A stretch of DNA of 64,000 nt from an uncultured Flavobacteriaceae bacterium (GCA_913061125.1 CAJXUB010000006.1:1-64000); one strand, 5' to 3'. Shown: positions 18,906 through 27,814, counted from the first letter of the stretch. The notes: generated by a model from the sequence alone, not told the origin. Made by a program: numbers and translations.

Positions 18906-19340
18906 TTAGCAAATGTTGTTTATTTTATTAATTCGATTCTGATGCCTTCCGCCTTCAAAGTCGGTGTTAAGAAACACATCAACCATTTCAATAGCTTGAT
19001 CAACGCTAACAAAACGCGCTGGTATGCACAATATATTAGCATTATTGTGCTGACGGGTGAGTTCTACAATGGTTTTATTCCAACATAAACCCGCTCTTAC
19101 TCCTTTGTATTTATTTGCGGTCATGGCAACTCCGTTGGCACTTCCACAGAGTAAAATTCCATAGTGCACTACGTTATTTTCTACATCTTGAGCGACAGGA
19201 TGTACAAAATCGGGATAATCCACACTATCGTTCACATCTGTTCCGTGGTTGGTGACATCGTATCCTTTGGATGATAGGTGAGTTAAAATATCAAATTTAT
19301 ATTGTGTTCCGGCATGATCGTTTCCGATAGCTATTTTCAT
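18906..19340 (-). CDS. rpiB: ribose-5-phosphate isomerase B
   Basis: 144 residues, family length. It has the N-terminal GNDHAGTQYK motif and the active-site block GILLCGSANGVAMTANKYKG, where the Cys of LCGSANG is the usual catalytic base. It interconverts ribulose 5-phosphate and ribose 5-phosphate in the pentose phosphate pathway. Its start borders the long AT-rich non-coding region and is divergent from rnr. Confidence 0.94.
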   Translation of the reverse strand: MKIAIGNDHAGTQYKFDILTHLSSKGYDVTNHGTDVNDSVDYPDFVHPVAQDVENNVVHYGILLCGSANGVAMTANKYKGVRAGLCWNKTIVELTRQHNNANILCIPARFVSVDQAIEMVDVFLNTDFEGGRHQNRINKINNIC

Positions 19341-19689
19341 AAAGTTGAATTAAAGATCTTGATTGTAAACTTACAAAAAAATAGAGCTGTTAATGAAGTT
19401 TAAATAACACTGTTAATAAAATGGGATTATTATTAATAACTCTGTTTTGTTTTGTTGTTATTTTTTCTGAATAAAAAAATTAAGCTAACTTAAAAATTTT
19501 CTTATTTAATTTATTTAAATGACTATGAATAACACAATGGAGGGTTATAAACAATTTAATGAGATAAAAATGTATTTTTTTCAGATTAAAAAATGGGTTA
19601 TTAAAAAGTAAATAGGGTTATCAACACCCTATAATAATAACACATTAGATAAAATTTAAAAATATAAAATGGTTAGTATAGTGTAAATA

Positions 19690-19698
19690 TGTGGATAA
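19690..19698 (-). promoter_or_regulatory. consensus DnaA box
   Basis: TGTGGATAA is the reverse complement of TTATCCACA, the high-affinity DnaA-binding sequence of many bacteria. It lies 66 nt before the rnr start, within the AT-rich gap. A single 9-mer can occur by chance; the similar motifs nearby make it worth noting. Confidence 0.5.
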
Positions 19699-19716
19699 AC
19701 TTAGGTTGGGAATTAT

Positions 19717-19744
19717 TTTGCGTGATTTTAAAATAGTAGCTTTG
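19717..19744 (+). promoter_or_regulatory. rnr promoter
   Basis: TAGCTTTG at 19737-19744 is a perfect TAnnTTTG element 20 nt before the rnr ATG. TTTG at 19717-19720 could be the upstream element, but the 16-nt spacer is shorter than the usual 19-21. Confidence 0.5.
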
Positions 19745-19763
19745 TTGAAAATAAAAAGCCTTA

Positions 19764-21929
19764 ATGCGCCATAAGAAAAAGAAATCTAGGGGAATAAACA
19801 GATACTCTACAAAAATAATTTCCGTTCTAGGGTCATCCAAAACTCCACTAAATTACAAGCAAATATGCATGCGTTTAGGGATTCATGATCCAAAATCTAG
19901 AGCCGAGGTTATTTCGTGTCTTCAACATCTTCTGATTAAAGAAACAATTACAGAACCGAACCGAGGTAAATTTAAATTACAACCCTCCAATAAATACCAC
20001 ACAGGAGTCTTTAGCTCAACATCCAGAGGATCTGGTTATATTAAAGCAGATTATATTGAGGAAGAAATTTTTATCCCTGCCCACAAAACTCAACATGCTT
20101 TAAATGGCGACACCGTAGAGTTTTATATTCTTAATCGTAAACGAAATGCCCGAATAGAAGGCGAAATTATTAACGTAACTCAACGGGCCAAATTGGACCA
20201 TGTTGGAATTATTCAAATCCACGACAACTTTGCTTTTGTAATTCCAGACAATACTAAAATTCCCGTTGATATTTATGTTCCACTCAAGAAAACCAAAAAT
20301 GCAGAAGAGGGACAAAAAGTTCTTGTTCGTATAGAAGACTGGCCCGAAAAAGCCGATTGTCCTACAGGAAAAGTGATCGAAGTTCTTGGACATCCAGGCG
20401 ACCACCAAACCGAAATTCATGCAATATTAGCAGATTATGGTTTACCTCATGAATTTCCTAAAAACGTTGAAGCGTTTGCCAATTCTATCGACACATCAAT
20501 TAGGCCTGAAGAAATAAAGAAACGCAAAGATTTTCGTTCCGTTCTAACCTTTACCATAGATCCAAAAGATGCTAAAGATTTTGATGATGCTCTTTCGTTT
20601 AAAGTATTAGAAAACGGTCATTTTGAAGTAGGAATTCATATTGCAGATGTGTCTTATTACGTCAAAGAGGGTACCATTTTAGATGATGAAGCCTACCAAA
20701 GAGCTACCTCAATTTACCTTGTGGATCGGGTGGTTCCCATGCTCCCAGAATGTTTATCAAACCACGCTTGTTCTCTTCGGCCTCGTGAAGAAAAATACAC
20801 ATTTTCGGCTGTGTTTGAAATTAATAACAACGGTCAGTTATTTAACCAATGGTTTGGACGAACAGTAATTTTTAGCGATGCCCGTTTTTCGTATGAAGAA
20901 GCTCAACATATTATTGAAACTAAAACCAAAACAATCCCCGACGATGTTTCGTTAACAAATAAAACCTATACGACCTCAGACGACATAAAACAAGCCATTT
21001 TAACTCTTGATAAACTTGCAAAATTGCTACGCCACAACAGACTCAACAGCGGTGCGATCTCTTTTGATAAACTAGAGGTGAAATTCAATTTAGATTCCAA
21101 TAACAACCCCTCTGACGTTTATTTTAAAACTTCCAAAGATGCCAATAAACTCATAGAAGAGTTTATGTTATTAGCCAACAGAAAAGTATCGGAATTTATT
21201 GGGAAACAAACGCCTTCTAAGACTTTTGTATATCGTGTTCACGATGTGCCGGACCAACAAAAACTTGAAAATCTACAACGCATTGTATATCAATTTGGAC
21301 ATAAATTAAACTTAAAATCTCCCAAACAAATAAGCACATCCCTGAATCAACTGCTTAAGGACGTGGTTGGAACCAAAGAGCAAAACCTTGTTGACACACT
21401 TGCCATCCGGAGCATGAGTAAAGCGGAATATACGACACAAAACATTGGTCATTACGGTTTGGCTTTTGAGTTTTACAGCCACTTTACTTCACCAATTCGG
21501 CGATATCCAGACATTATGGCACATCGTTTGTTACAACATTATTTGGATGGAAAGTCATCGCCTAATCAAAGCACCTTTGAAGATAAATGCAAACACGCCT
21601 CGAAAATGGAAAATCTTGCCACAAAAGCCGAACGAGATTCTATAAAATACATGCAAATAAAATACATGCAACATCATAAAAACACCTCTTTTTCTGGGGT
21701 TATTTCTGGTGTTACTGAATGGGGTATTTATGTAGAAATTACAGAAAATAAATGCGAAGGTATGGTCCGAATTAAGGATTTAACGCAAGATTATTTTACC
21801 TTTGATTCAGAAAATTATGCTTTGGTTGGAGAAAAAACCAAACAATGCTACCAACTTGGAGATCGAGTTACAGTCAAAGTAAAACACGCCGATTTAATTC
21901 GAAGACACCTCGATTTTACTATAATTTAA
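19764..21929 (+). CDS. rnr: ribonuclease R
   Basis: 721 residues. The order is an N-terminal winged-helix region, OB/cold-shock domains, the catalytic RNB domain with the Asp cluster TIDPKDAKDFDDAL at about 269-282 and HYGLAFEFYSHFTSPIRRYPD, and a C-terminal S1 domain (FSGVISGVTEWGIYVEI). It is a processive 3'-5' exoribonuclease that degrades structured RNA. The ATG follows a good -7 element at 19737-19744. The DUF2807 gene starts 9 nt after its stop, so they probably share a transcript. Confidence 0.96.
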   Translation: MRHKKKKSRGINRYSTKIISVLGSSKTPLNYKQICMRLGIHDPKSRAEVISCLQHLLIKETITEPNRGKFKLQPSNKYHTGVFSSTSRGSGYIKADYIEEEIFIPAHKTQHALNGDTVEFYILNRKRNARIEGEIINVTQRAKLDHVGIIQIHDNFAFVIPDNTKIPVDIYVPLKKTKNAEEGQKVLVRIEDWPEKADCPTGKVIEVLGHPGDHQTEIHAILADYGLPHEFPKNVEAFANSIDTSIRPEEIKKRKDFRSVLTFTIDPKDAKDFDDALSFKVLENGHFEVGIHIADVSYYVKEGTILDDEAYQRATSIYLVDRVVPMLPECLSNHACSLRPREEKYTFSAVFEINNNGQLFNQWFGRTVIFSDARFSYEEAQHIIETKTKTIPDDVSLTNKTYTTSDDIKQAILTLDKLAKLLRHNRLNSGAISFDKLEVKFNLDSNNNPSDVYFKTSKDANKLIEEFMLLANRKVSEFIGKQTPSKTFVYRVHDVPDQQKLENLQRIVYQFGHKLNLKSPKQISTSLNQLLKDVVGTKEQNLVDTLAIRSMSKAEYTTQNIGHYGLAFEFYSHFTSPIRRYPDIMAHRLLQHYLDGKSSPNQSTFEDKCKHASKMENLATKAERDSIKYMQIKYMQHHKNTSFSGVISGVTEWGIYVEITENKCEGMVRIKDLTQDYFTFDSENYALVGEKTKQCYQLGDRVTVKVKHADLIRRHLDFTII

Positions 21930-21938
21930 ATTTTTAAG

Positions 21939-22610
21939 ATGAAACACGTCTATTTCTTTTTTTTATTGATCAGCACAATTGCTTTTTCGCAAGATAATAT
22001 CACCAAAACATTAGGTGAATTCTCTACACTTAAAGTCTACGATCTTATTAATGTTGAATTAATTCAATCGGACAGCAATAAAATTATTATCGCTGGAGAA
22101 CATAAATCCGACGTGAGTGTTATCCAAAAAAACGACATACTAAAAATTAGAATGCGAACAAACAACATGTTCAATGGCAGTCAAACTCAGGTTAAACTTC
22201 ACTACACATCCGTAGATGTTATAGACGCCAACGAGGGCGCAATAATATCATCACAAGACCCTATAAAGCAATATGAATTGACTTTAAAAACTCAAGAAGG
22301 TGCGCAATTGAGTGTTCTCTCAGACACGAAGTTGTTAAACATAAAATGTTTAACAGGGGGTGCTATCACAGTTTCAGGGTCAACAGAAAAACAAAACATA
22401 ACATTACGAACGGGAGGTATTTATTTTGGTTCAAATTTAGTATCGAAATATTCAGATGTTAATATAAAAACAGGTGGAGAGGCCAGTGTAAAAACATTAA
22501 ATGATTTAAATATCAGGATTTTCTCTGGCGGAGATGTTTTTGTTTACGGAAAGCCCAAAGCGATAACCCAAAAACGATTGTTTGGCGGTCGCGTTATTTT
22601 TAAAGATTAA
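21939..22610 (+). CDS. secreted DUF2807 (head GIN domain) protein
   Basis: 223 residues with a signal peptide (FLLISTIAFSQ). The rest is a repeating beta-strand pattern with glycine-rich turns (TGGAITVSGS, RTGGIYFG, KTGGEASV, FSGGDVFV), the beta-solenoid look of DUF2807 'head GIN' proteins, which are abundant in Bacteroidota. The function of the family is unknown, and it may be an envelope adhesin or structural protein. It lies between rnr and a LysE-type exporter, spaced 9 and 11 nt, so it is probably in their operon. Confidence 0.85.
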   Translation: MKHVYFFFLLISTIAFSQDNITKTLGEFSTLKVYDLINVELIQSDSNKIIIAGEHKSDVSVIQKNDILKIRMRTNNMFNGSQTQVKLHYTSVDVIDANEGAIISSQDPIKQYELTLKTQEGAQLSVLSDTKLLNIKCLTGGAITVSGSTEKQNITLRTGGIYFGSNLVSKYSDVNIKTGGEASVKTLNDLNIRIFSGGDVFVYGKPKAITQKRLFGGRVIFKD

Positions 22611-22621
22611 ACAAACAGCCA

Positions 22622-23290
22622 GTGTTAGAAGACATTCAAGCGGCAATACCATTAGGGTTTCTTTTAGCTTTCATGATAGGACCAGTGTTTTTTGTTCTTC
22701 TAGAAACAAGCATTATCAAAGGTTTTAGAGCGGCAGTTGCATTTGATCTCGGTGTCATTTTAGCAGATGTCATTTTCATTCTTCTGGCTTATTTTAGCAG
22801 CTATCAACTATTGGAAAATCTCAGCAATCAGCCGGGACTTTATATCTTTGGAGGCACATTGTTAACAATTTACGGCGCAACAATTGTTTTAAAAAAACCC
22901 AAACGAAATATCGAAAACCCGTTGCGATATAACGAACCATCCAATTACATAAATTTATTTATTAAAGGGTTTTTGCTCAATTTCATCAACATAGGCGTAT
23001 TGGTGTTTTGGCTTGGTTTAATTATCGTCGTTGGACCAAATTTTGAAGGTAACACCAGTCGTTTTTACGTGTTTTTTGGAACTTTAATTATGGCTTACTT
23101 TATCACAGATTTGATTAAAATTATTTTGGCAAAACGATTACAAAACAATTTAACCCCATCGATTATTTTTAAAATAAAAAAAGGGATTGGCGGAATTTTA
23201 ATAATTTGCGGTATAGCCCTCATGGTCAAAGGGGTTTTACCTAAAGATAAGCTTAACCCGTCGGACATCATTGAAGATATTAGACCATAA
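22622..23290 (+). CDS. LysE-family amino acid exporter
   Basis: 222 residues with about six hydrophobic segments and the LysE/RhtB N-terminal pattern IPLGFLLAFMIGPVFFVLLETSIIKGFRAA. Family members export amino acids such as lysine, threonine or homoserine across the inner membrane; the substrate here is unknown. The start is GTG at 22622, 11 nt after the DUF2807 stop. A strong hairpin terminator follows its stop directly. Confidence 0.87.
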   Translation: MLEDIQAAIPLGFLLAFMIGPVFFVLLETSIIKGFRAAVAFDLGVILADVIFILLAYFSSYQLLENLSNQPGLYIFGGTLLTIYGATIVLKKPKRNIENPLRYNEPSNYINLFIKGFLLNFINIGVLVFWLGLIIVVGPNFEGNTSRFYVFFGTLIMAYFITDLIKIILAKRLQNNLTPSIIFKIKKGIGGILIICGIALMVKGVLPKDKLNPSDIIEDIRP

Positions 23291-23319
23291 AAAAACCACA
23301 ACATTGAGTTGTGGTTTTT
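23291..23319. terminator. bidirectional intrinsic terminator
   Basis: A perfect 12-bp stem, AAAAACCACAAC (23291-23302) with GTTGTGGTTTTT (23308-23319), encloses the 5-nt loop ATTGA. The flanking A run and T run let it work in both directions, ending the rnr-LysE transcript on the plus strand and the tRNA-Cys transcript on the minus strand. Confidence 0.88.
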
Positions 23320-23322
23320 AAG

Positions 23323-23393
23323 AGGCGTCTAGCGGATTCGAACCGCTGTAAAAGGTTTTGCAGACCTCTGCCTAGCCACTCGGCCAAGACGCC
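23323..23393 (-). tRNA. tRNA-Cys (anticodon GCA)
   Basis: On the minus strand the 71-nt sequence folds as a cloverleaf. The acceptor is GGCGTCT (23387-23393) paired with AGACGCC (23324-23330), the T-loop is TTCGAAT and the anticodon loop CTGCAAA carries GCA. The discriminator base is U, as is typical for tRNA-Cys. CCA is not encoded, so it must be added after transcription. A good promoter lies just upstream and a hairpin terminator just downstream, so it is a single-gene unit. Confidence 0.95.
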
Positions 23394-23404
23394 AAAAAGG
23401 AACG

Positions 23405-23434
23405 CAAATTTAAGCAAAATAATAGCACATACAA
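23405..23434 (-). promoter_or_regulatory. tRNA-Cys promoter
   Basis: On the minus strand TTG (23432-23434), a 19-nt spacer and TAAATTTG (23405-23412) match the Bacteroidota consensus. Initiation would be about 5 nt before the tRNA 5' end at 23393. Confidence 0.65.
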
Positions 23435-23479
23435 TATAATTAATAATTATTGTAAACTCATAAAATAAAGCACTGGCTA

Positions 23480-24379
23480 TTGGACACTAGAAAAAAAATT
23501 CATTTTATCCTCAATCCCATTTCTGGTAGTGGAAAAAACAAACTTAACAAAAAGTTAGTTAGAGGCATATTTCCAAAACAAGAATACGACCTTGTTTTAA
23601 AAACGTCTAAACAAAAAAAAGAAGCGAAAACACTAGCAACAGAATCTGTAAAAGAGGGTGTTGATGTTATTGTAGCCTGTGGCGGCGATGGAACTATTAA
23701 TGAGGTTGCCACAGCACTTGTAGACACGCCTATTGAGCTTGGGATATTGCGTTTTGGGTCTGGTAATGGCCTTGCCTCAAACCTAAATATCCCCAAAAAA
23801 CTAAAACACGCTCTTTTGGTAATTAAACACCAGCACACGACAAAGATTGATGTTGGGGTTATAAATCATCACTATTTTTTCAGCAACACCAGCATTGGTT
23901 TTGGAGCGGAACTCATACACCACTATAGCAAAACAACAAGGAGGCAGTTTGGTTCTTATTTATCGGCATTTCTAAATGCTTTTGTAAAACACCGTGGCGC
24001 ATCAGAGGTTTCAATTTCTTTTGATAATCAGAGCGAAACAATCACCCCTTTTATTTTATTTATTTCAAATTCAAATGAGATGGGCTACAACATATCGTTG
24101 ACACCAGAGGCCTCCCTAAAAGATGGGAAACTTGATCTTGTTTACATCAAAGATGTGAGTCTTTGGAAAAAAATTGCCTTAGCAAGGTTGATGCTTTTGA
24201 AACAACTAACCTCGAGCCAATTAGCACATTACCATACCACACAAGCGTTAGAAATTTCAAGTATAGCGACCTCCTCTTTTCTTGTTCAAATTGACGGAGA
24301 GTCCCGCCGCCTGAACGCCAAGACGCTCACTGTTGGGATAAAACCCAAGGCGTTAAGTGTTATAGTGCCTAAAGGTTAG
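23480..24379 (+). CDS. diacylglycerol kinase-family lipid kinase (YegS/DagK-like)
   Basis: 299 residues. The N-terminus has the family phosphate-binding motif NPISGSG at 12-18 and the catalytic GGDGTINEV at 68-76. The C-terminal beta domain ends with LVQIDGES, as in YegS and BmrU. It likely phosphorylates diacylglycerol or a related lipid at the inner membrane. The start is TTG at 23480; no better start is seen. It converges on folB with an 11-nt overlap of the two 3' ends. Confidence 0.88.
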   Translation: MDTRKKIHFILNPISGSGKNKLNKKLVRGIFPKQEYDLVLKTSKQKKEAKTLATESVKEGVDVIVACGGDGTINEVATALVDTPIELGILRFGSGNGLASNLNIPKKLKHALLVIKHQHTTKIDVGVINHHYFFSNTSIGFGAELIHHYSKTTRRQFGSYLSAFLNAFVKHRGASEVSISFDNQSETITPFILFISNSNEMGYNISLTPEASLKDGKLDLVYIKDVSLWKKIALARLMLLKQLTSSQLAHYHTTQALEISSIATSSFLVQIDGESRRLNAKTLTVGIKPKALSVIVPKG

Positions 24380-24734
24380 GCCGGTACTCCTCTAGAATTA
24401 CGACAACTTTTTCTACATCGCCCCCTATTGGTGGGTTGATTTTGGCCACCGAAACGGAGGCCCATTCCACCGTTTTACACGATAGAAATATACGATCCAG
24501 GATACGCTTGGCCACCGTTTCTAACAATTTAGAAGGGTGTTGCATTTCTTCTACCGCGATAGCATTAAGTGTGACATAATCCACGGTATCGTTTAGATCA
24601 TCGGAATGCGCAGAAGGCAAAAGATCGGCCTTTACATTGAGATCTACGCGGTAATCACTTCCAATCACAGTCTCCTGGCTCAGACACCCGTGGTGTGCAA
24701 ACACCCTTATATTTTCTACTTTTATTACTCCCAT
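24369..24734 (-). CDS. folB: dihydroneopterin aldolase
   Basis: 121 residues, family length. It has the N-terminal GVIKVENIRVFAHHGC motif, TVDYVTL near the middle and the SVAKINPPIGGDVEKVVVIL end, the usual FolB pattern with the active-site Lys in AKINPP. It converts dihydroneopterin to 6-hydroxymethyl-dihydropterin in folate synthesis. It is monocistronic as far as can be seen, divergent from glnS. Confidence 0.93.
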   Translation of the reverse strand: MGVIKVENIRVFAHHGCLSQETVIGSDYRVDLNVKADLLPSAHSDDLNDTVDYVTLNAIAVEEMQHPSKLLETVAKRILDRIFLSCKTVEWASVSVAKINPPIGGDVEKVVVILEEYRPNL

Positions 24735-24791
24735 ACGATAAAACCCAAAAATTAAATGACGCTAAAATAATATTTATTGGAATCATATACA

Positions 24792-24820
24792 TTTCTTATT
24801 TATGGAAATGATTAATTTTG
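24792..24820 (+). promoter_or_regulatory. glnS promoter
   Basis: TAATTTTG at 24813-24820 is a perfect -7 element, with TTTC at 24792-24795 as a weak upstream element (17-nt spacer). Initiation near 24827 would exclude the upstream in-frame ATGs at 24802 and 24808 and favour the ATG at 24853. Confidence 0.5.
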
Positions 24821-24852
24821 TAAAAACACAAGCACTGCAGAATAATCTGGCG

Positions 24853-26880
24853 ATGGAAAACACACCGAACAAACCGCTTAACTTTATAGAACAGATTATT
24901 GAGTCCGATTTAGAACACGGTCTTGATCCTTCCAAGCTACGGTTCAGATTTCCACCTGAACCGAATGGTTATCTACACATTGGACACACTAAAGCCATCG
25001 GAATTAGCTTTGGGTTGGGAAAAAAGTACAACGCTCCAGTTAATTTAAGGTTCGATGATACCAACCCCACGAAAGAGGATCAGGAATACGTGGATGCCAT
25101 AAAACAGGACATCAGCTGGCTGGGATTTTCTTGGGACAAGGAATGTTATTCATCGGATTATTTTCTTCAGCTTTTCAACTGGGCCGTACTCATGATTAAG
25201 GACGGAAAAGCATATGTGGATTCTCAGTCAAGCGAAGCCATGGCAAAACAAAAAGGCACTCCAACACAACAGGGGACAAACAGCCCTTTCAGAAACAGAT
25301 CGGTTGAAGAAAATCTTGACTTGTTCAATAGAATGCGAGAGGGCAAGTTTAAAGCAGGTGAGCATGTATTGAGGGCAAAAATAGACATGACCCACACCAA
25401 CATGTTGATGCGCGACCCGATCATGTATCGTGTTATACACGCACCACATCATCGAACAGGAAACACATGGTGTATTTATCCGATGTACGATTGGACTCAC
25501 GGAGAAAGCGATTATATAGAACAAATATCACACTCGCTTTGTTCATTAGAGTTCAAACCCCACAGAGAACTTTACGATTGGTTTAAGTCGGTCGTATTTA
25601 ATTACAGCCAAAACGACTATCCACAACTACCCAAGCAACGTGAGTTTGCACGTTTGAACCTCAGCTACACCGTAATGAGTAAACGCAAATTACTAACTTT
25701 GGTGGAACAAGACATTGTTTCCGGTTGGGATGACCCAAGAATGCCCACAATATCGGGGCTTCGTCGCCGGGGCTACACCCCTAATTCGATCAATAAATTT
25801 ATAAATACAGTGGGGGTTGCTAAGCGCGATAATGTTATTGACGTGTCGTTGCTAGAATTTTGTGTTAGAGAGGATTTAAACAAAATTGCATCAAGAGTAA
25901 TGGCAGTTTTAGACCCTGTAAAACTAACGATTATAAATTATCCGGAGGACAAAACAGAGTGGTTAACTGCCGAAAATAACCCTGAAGATAAAGATTCTGG
26001 GACAAGACAAGTGCCTTTTTCTAAAACGCTTTACATTGAACGAGATGATTTTAAAGAAGAAGCCCACGGCAAATATTTCAGACTAACGATAGGCAAAGAA
26101 GTGCGCCTTAAGAACGCTTACATTATCAAGGCGGAGTCTGTGACAAAAGACAACGAAGGAGAAATTCAAGAAATTCTGTGTAGTTATGAGCCCAAAAGTT
26201 TGAGCGGCAGCGGAACAGAAGAAAGTTTAAAAAAGGTAAAAGGCACCTTACACTGGGTTTCTATTGAGCACGCCAAAACCGTTGAGGTTAGAGAATATGA
26301 CCGCCTGTTTTCCCACCCAGCTCCAGATGCTCAAGACCAAGATTTTACAACGTTTTTAAATCCGAATTCGTTACAACAAAAGACAGCTTATATTGAGCCA
26401 AATCTAATCAATACGGCAACAAACAGCCATTATCAGTTCCAGAGAATTGGGTATTTCTCCATTGATTCTGACAGCACAAACAAGCATCTCATTTTTAACA
26501 AGACCGTAGGATTAAGAGACACTTGGGCGAAGCAAACCAAATCAAAACCAGATTTGGCGGCAAAACAACCACAACTTAAACGAAAAGCCATAGATATCGT
26601 TAAACAACTTGGCAAAAAATACACCAACCTGCCCGAGCACAAACAACTAAAAACCAAAGAAGAAATTCAAAGGTTGTCAAGTGAGATAACTTACGAAGAG
26701 CTTCAGCCATTATTTGGCACTTCGGCCAAAAAAATAGGCACTCGAATTGCAACAGTTTTGGTTCTAAAAGAACTGCTCAAACAAGGCTTACAACGCAGTA
26801 ACGAGATTAATGACTTTGTTGAAAAATCTGTTGCAGACGCTAACGAATTACTGTCGGCGGAAGCCAAATCAATAGTTTAA
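24853..26880 (+). CDS. glnS: glutamine--tRNA ligase with C-terminal extension
   Basis: 675 residues from ATG 24853; ATGs at 24802 and 24808 lie upstream of the likely promoter. Class I motifs: PPEPNGYLHIGH at 34-45 and VMSKRKL at 274-280. It charges tRNA-Gln directly, so this organism does not depend only on the Glu-tRNA amidotransferase route. It is about 120 residues longer than E. coli GlnRS (554). The last 100 or so (KRKAIDIVKQLGKKY...NEINDFVEKSVADANELL) look like the helical GatB/YqeY-type tRNA-binding domain appended to some GlnRS proteins. That assignment is by pattern only. Confidence 0.95.
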   Translation: MENTPNKPLNFIEQIIESDLEHGLDPSKLRFRFPPEPNGYLHIGHTKAIGISFGLGKKYNAPVNLRFDDTNPTKEDQEYVDAIKQDISWLGFSWDKECYSSDYFLQLFNWAVLMIKDGKAYVDSQSSEAMAKQKGTPTQQGTNSPFRNRSVEENLDLFNRMREGKFKAGEHVLRAKIDMTHTNMLMRDPIMYRVIHAPHHRTGNTWCIYPMYDWTHGESDYIEQISHSLCSLEFKPHRELYDWFKSVVFNYSQNDYPQLPKQREFARLNLSYTVMSKRKLLTLVEQDIVSGWDDPRMPTISGLRRRGYTPNSINKFINTVGVAKRDNVIDVSLLEFCVREDLNKIASRVMAVLDPVKLTIINYPEDKTEWLTAENNPEDKDSGTRQVPFSKTLYIERDDFKEEAHGKYFRLTIGKEVRLKNAYIIKAESVTKDNEGEIQEILCSYEPKSLSGSGTEESLKKVKGTLHWVSIEHAKTVEVREYDRLFSHPAPDAQDQDFTTFLNPNSLQQKTAYIEPNLINTATNSHYQFQRIGYFSIDSDSTNKHLIFNKTVGLRDTWAKQTKSKPDLAAKQPQLKRKAIDIVKQLGKKYTNLPEHKQLKTKEEIQRLSSEITYEELQPLFGTSAKKIGTRIATVLVLKELLKQGLQRSNEINDFVEKSVADANELLSAEAKSIV

Positions 26881-26890
26881 AACCCAACGA

Positions 26891-27814
26891 CTACTCGCCT
26901 TTTTTACTCTTTTGGTTTTTCATGGCTTCTCCAATTTGATTGCTTGCAGTAAAACTGGCCACCATGTCGTTAAGCATATTACTGCCTGCTTGGGGCGAGT
27001 TTGGTAACAAAATAAGATTGCTATTAGATTCGCCACCAATAGATTGCAGGGTGTCGTAATGTTGGGTAACAACGATGAGCGCAGAGGCTTCCTGCGAGTT
27101 GATCCCAACCTTATTTAGAACCTCGACGGATTCTTCCAAACCTCGTGCAATTTCACGCCGTTGATCGGCGATACCCTGCCCCTGAAGGCGCTTACTTTCG
27201 GCTTCAGCTTTGGCTTTTTCTACAATGAGAATGCGGGCGGCATCTCCTTCAAATTGAGCAGCAATTTTTTCTCTTTCAGATGCGTTAATTCGGTTCATGG
27301 CTTGTTTAACTTGTTCATCAGGATCGATGTCAGTAACAAGGGTTTTGATAATATCGTAACCATATTCCATCATGGCTTCGTTAAGTTCTGTTTTCACCGC
27401 AATAGCGATGTCGTCCTTTTTAACAAAAACGTCATCTAATTTCATTTTTGGAACCTCGGCACGCACCACATCAAATACGTATGAGGTGATTTGGTCTTGA
27501 GGGTAATCGAGTTTATAAAATGCTTCGTAAACCTTTTCTCGGATCACTTTATATTGTACGGATACTTTAAGCCGAACAAACACGTCGTCCAGGGTTTTGG
27601 TCTCGACAATAACATCTAATTGTTGAATTTTTAGACTCAAACGCCCGGCCACACGATCAATTAAAGGAATTTTGAGCTGTAAACCGGAGTGGCGAATGCT
27701 TTGAAATTTACCAAACCGCTCTACAACAGCAGCGCTTTGTTGCTTTACTATAAAAAATGCAGCAAAAACAATCAGTGCCGCTAAAAAATAAAAAGGAATA
27801 TAAAAGAAAGACAT
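26891..27814 (-). CDS. SPFH/Band 7 membrane protein (stomatin-like)
   Basis: 307 residues. It has an N-terminal hydrophobic anchor (about 4-22), then the SPFH domain (VVERFGKFQSIRHSGLQLKIPLIDRV...), then a helical Ala/Glu-rich segment (ASEREKIAAQFEGDAARILIVEKAKAEAESKRLQGQGIA) typical of flotillin/stomatin oligomers. Members form ring or cage assemblies at the inner membrane and influence proteases or membrane domains. There is no NfeD-like partner next to it, which such proteins often have. It faces glnS with a 10-nt gap. Confidence 0.9.
   Translation of the reverse strand: MSFFYIPFYFLAALIVFAAFFIVKQQSAAVVERFGKFQSIRHSGLQLKIPLIDRVAGRLSLKIQQLDVIVETKTLDDVFVRLKVSVQYKVIREKVYEAFYKLDYPQDQITSYVFDVVRAEVPKMKLDDVFVKKDDIAIAVKTELNEAMMEYGYDIIKTLVTDIDPDEQVKQAMNRINASEREKIAAQFEGDAARILIVEKAKAEAESKRLQGQGIADQRREIARGLEESVEVLNKVGINSQEASALIVVTQHYDTLQSIGGESNSNLILLPNSPQAGSNMLNDMVASFTASNQIGEAMKNQKSKKGE

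Larger units (their letters stand above)
19341..19763. other. AT-rich intergenic region with DnaA-box-like motifs (candidate replication origin)
   Basis: This is the only non-coding stretch longer than 300 bases in the window. By hand count about 79% of the 423 bases are A or T. It holds a perfect DnaA box, TGTGGATAA (19690-19698), and one-mismatch relatives TGTTAATAA (19411), TTATAAACA (19545) and TTATCAACA (19618). GGGTTAT recurs as direct repeats at 19543, 19595 and 19615, and CTGTTAAT at 19387 and 19410. A very AT-rich tract spans about 19480-19521. No dnaA gene is nearby in the window. An origin role is a hypothesis; a divergent regulatory region is the alternative. Confidence 0.4.

Noticed and set aside
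19519-19611. 30-codon small open reading frame in the AT-rich gap
   Set aside because: It has no convincing promoter, start context or protein signature, and overlaps two of the GGGTTAT repeats.
24802-24852. N-terminal extension of glnS from ATG 24802
   Set aside because: A perfect -7 element at 24813-24820 would put the transcription start after this ATG.
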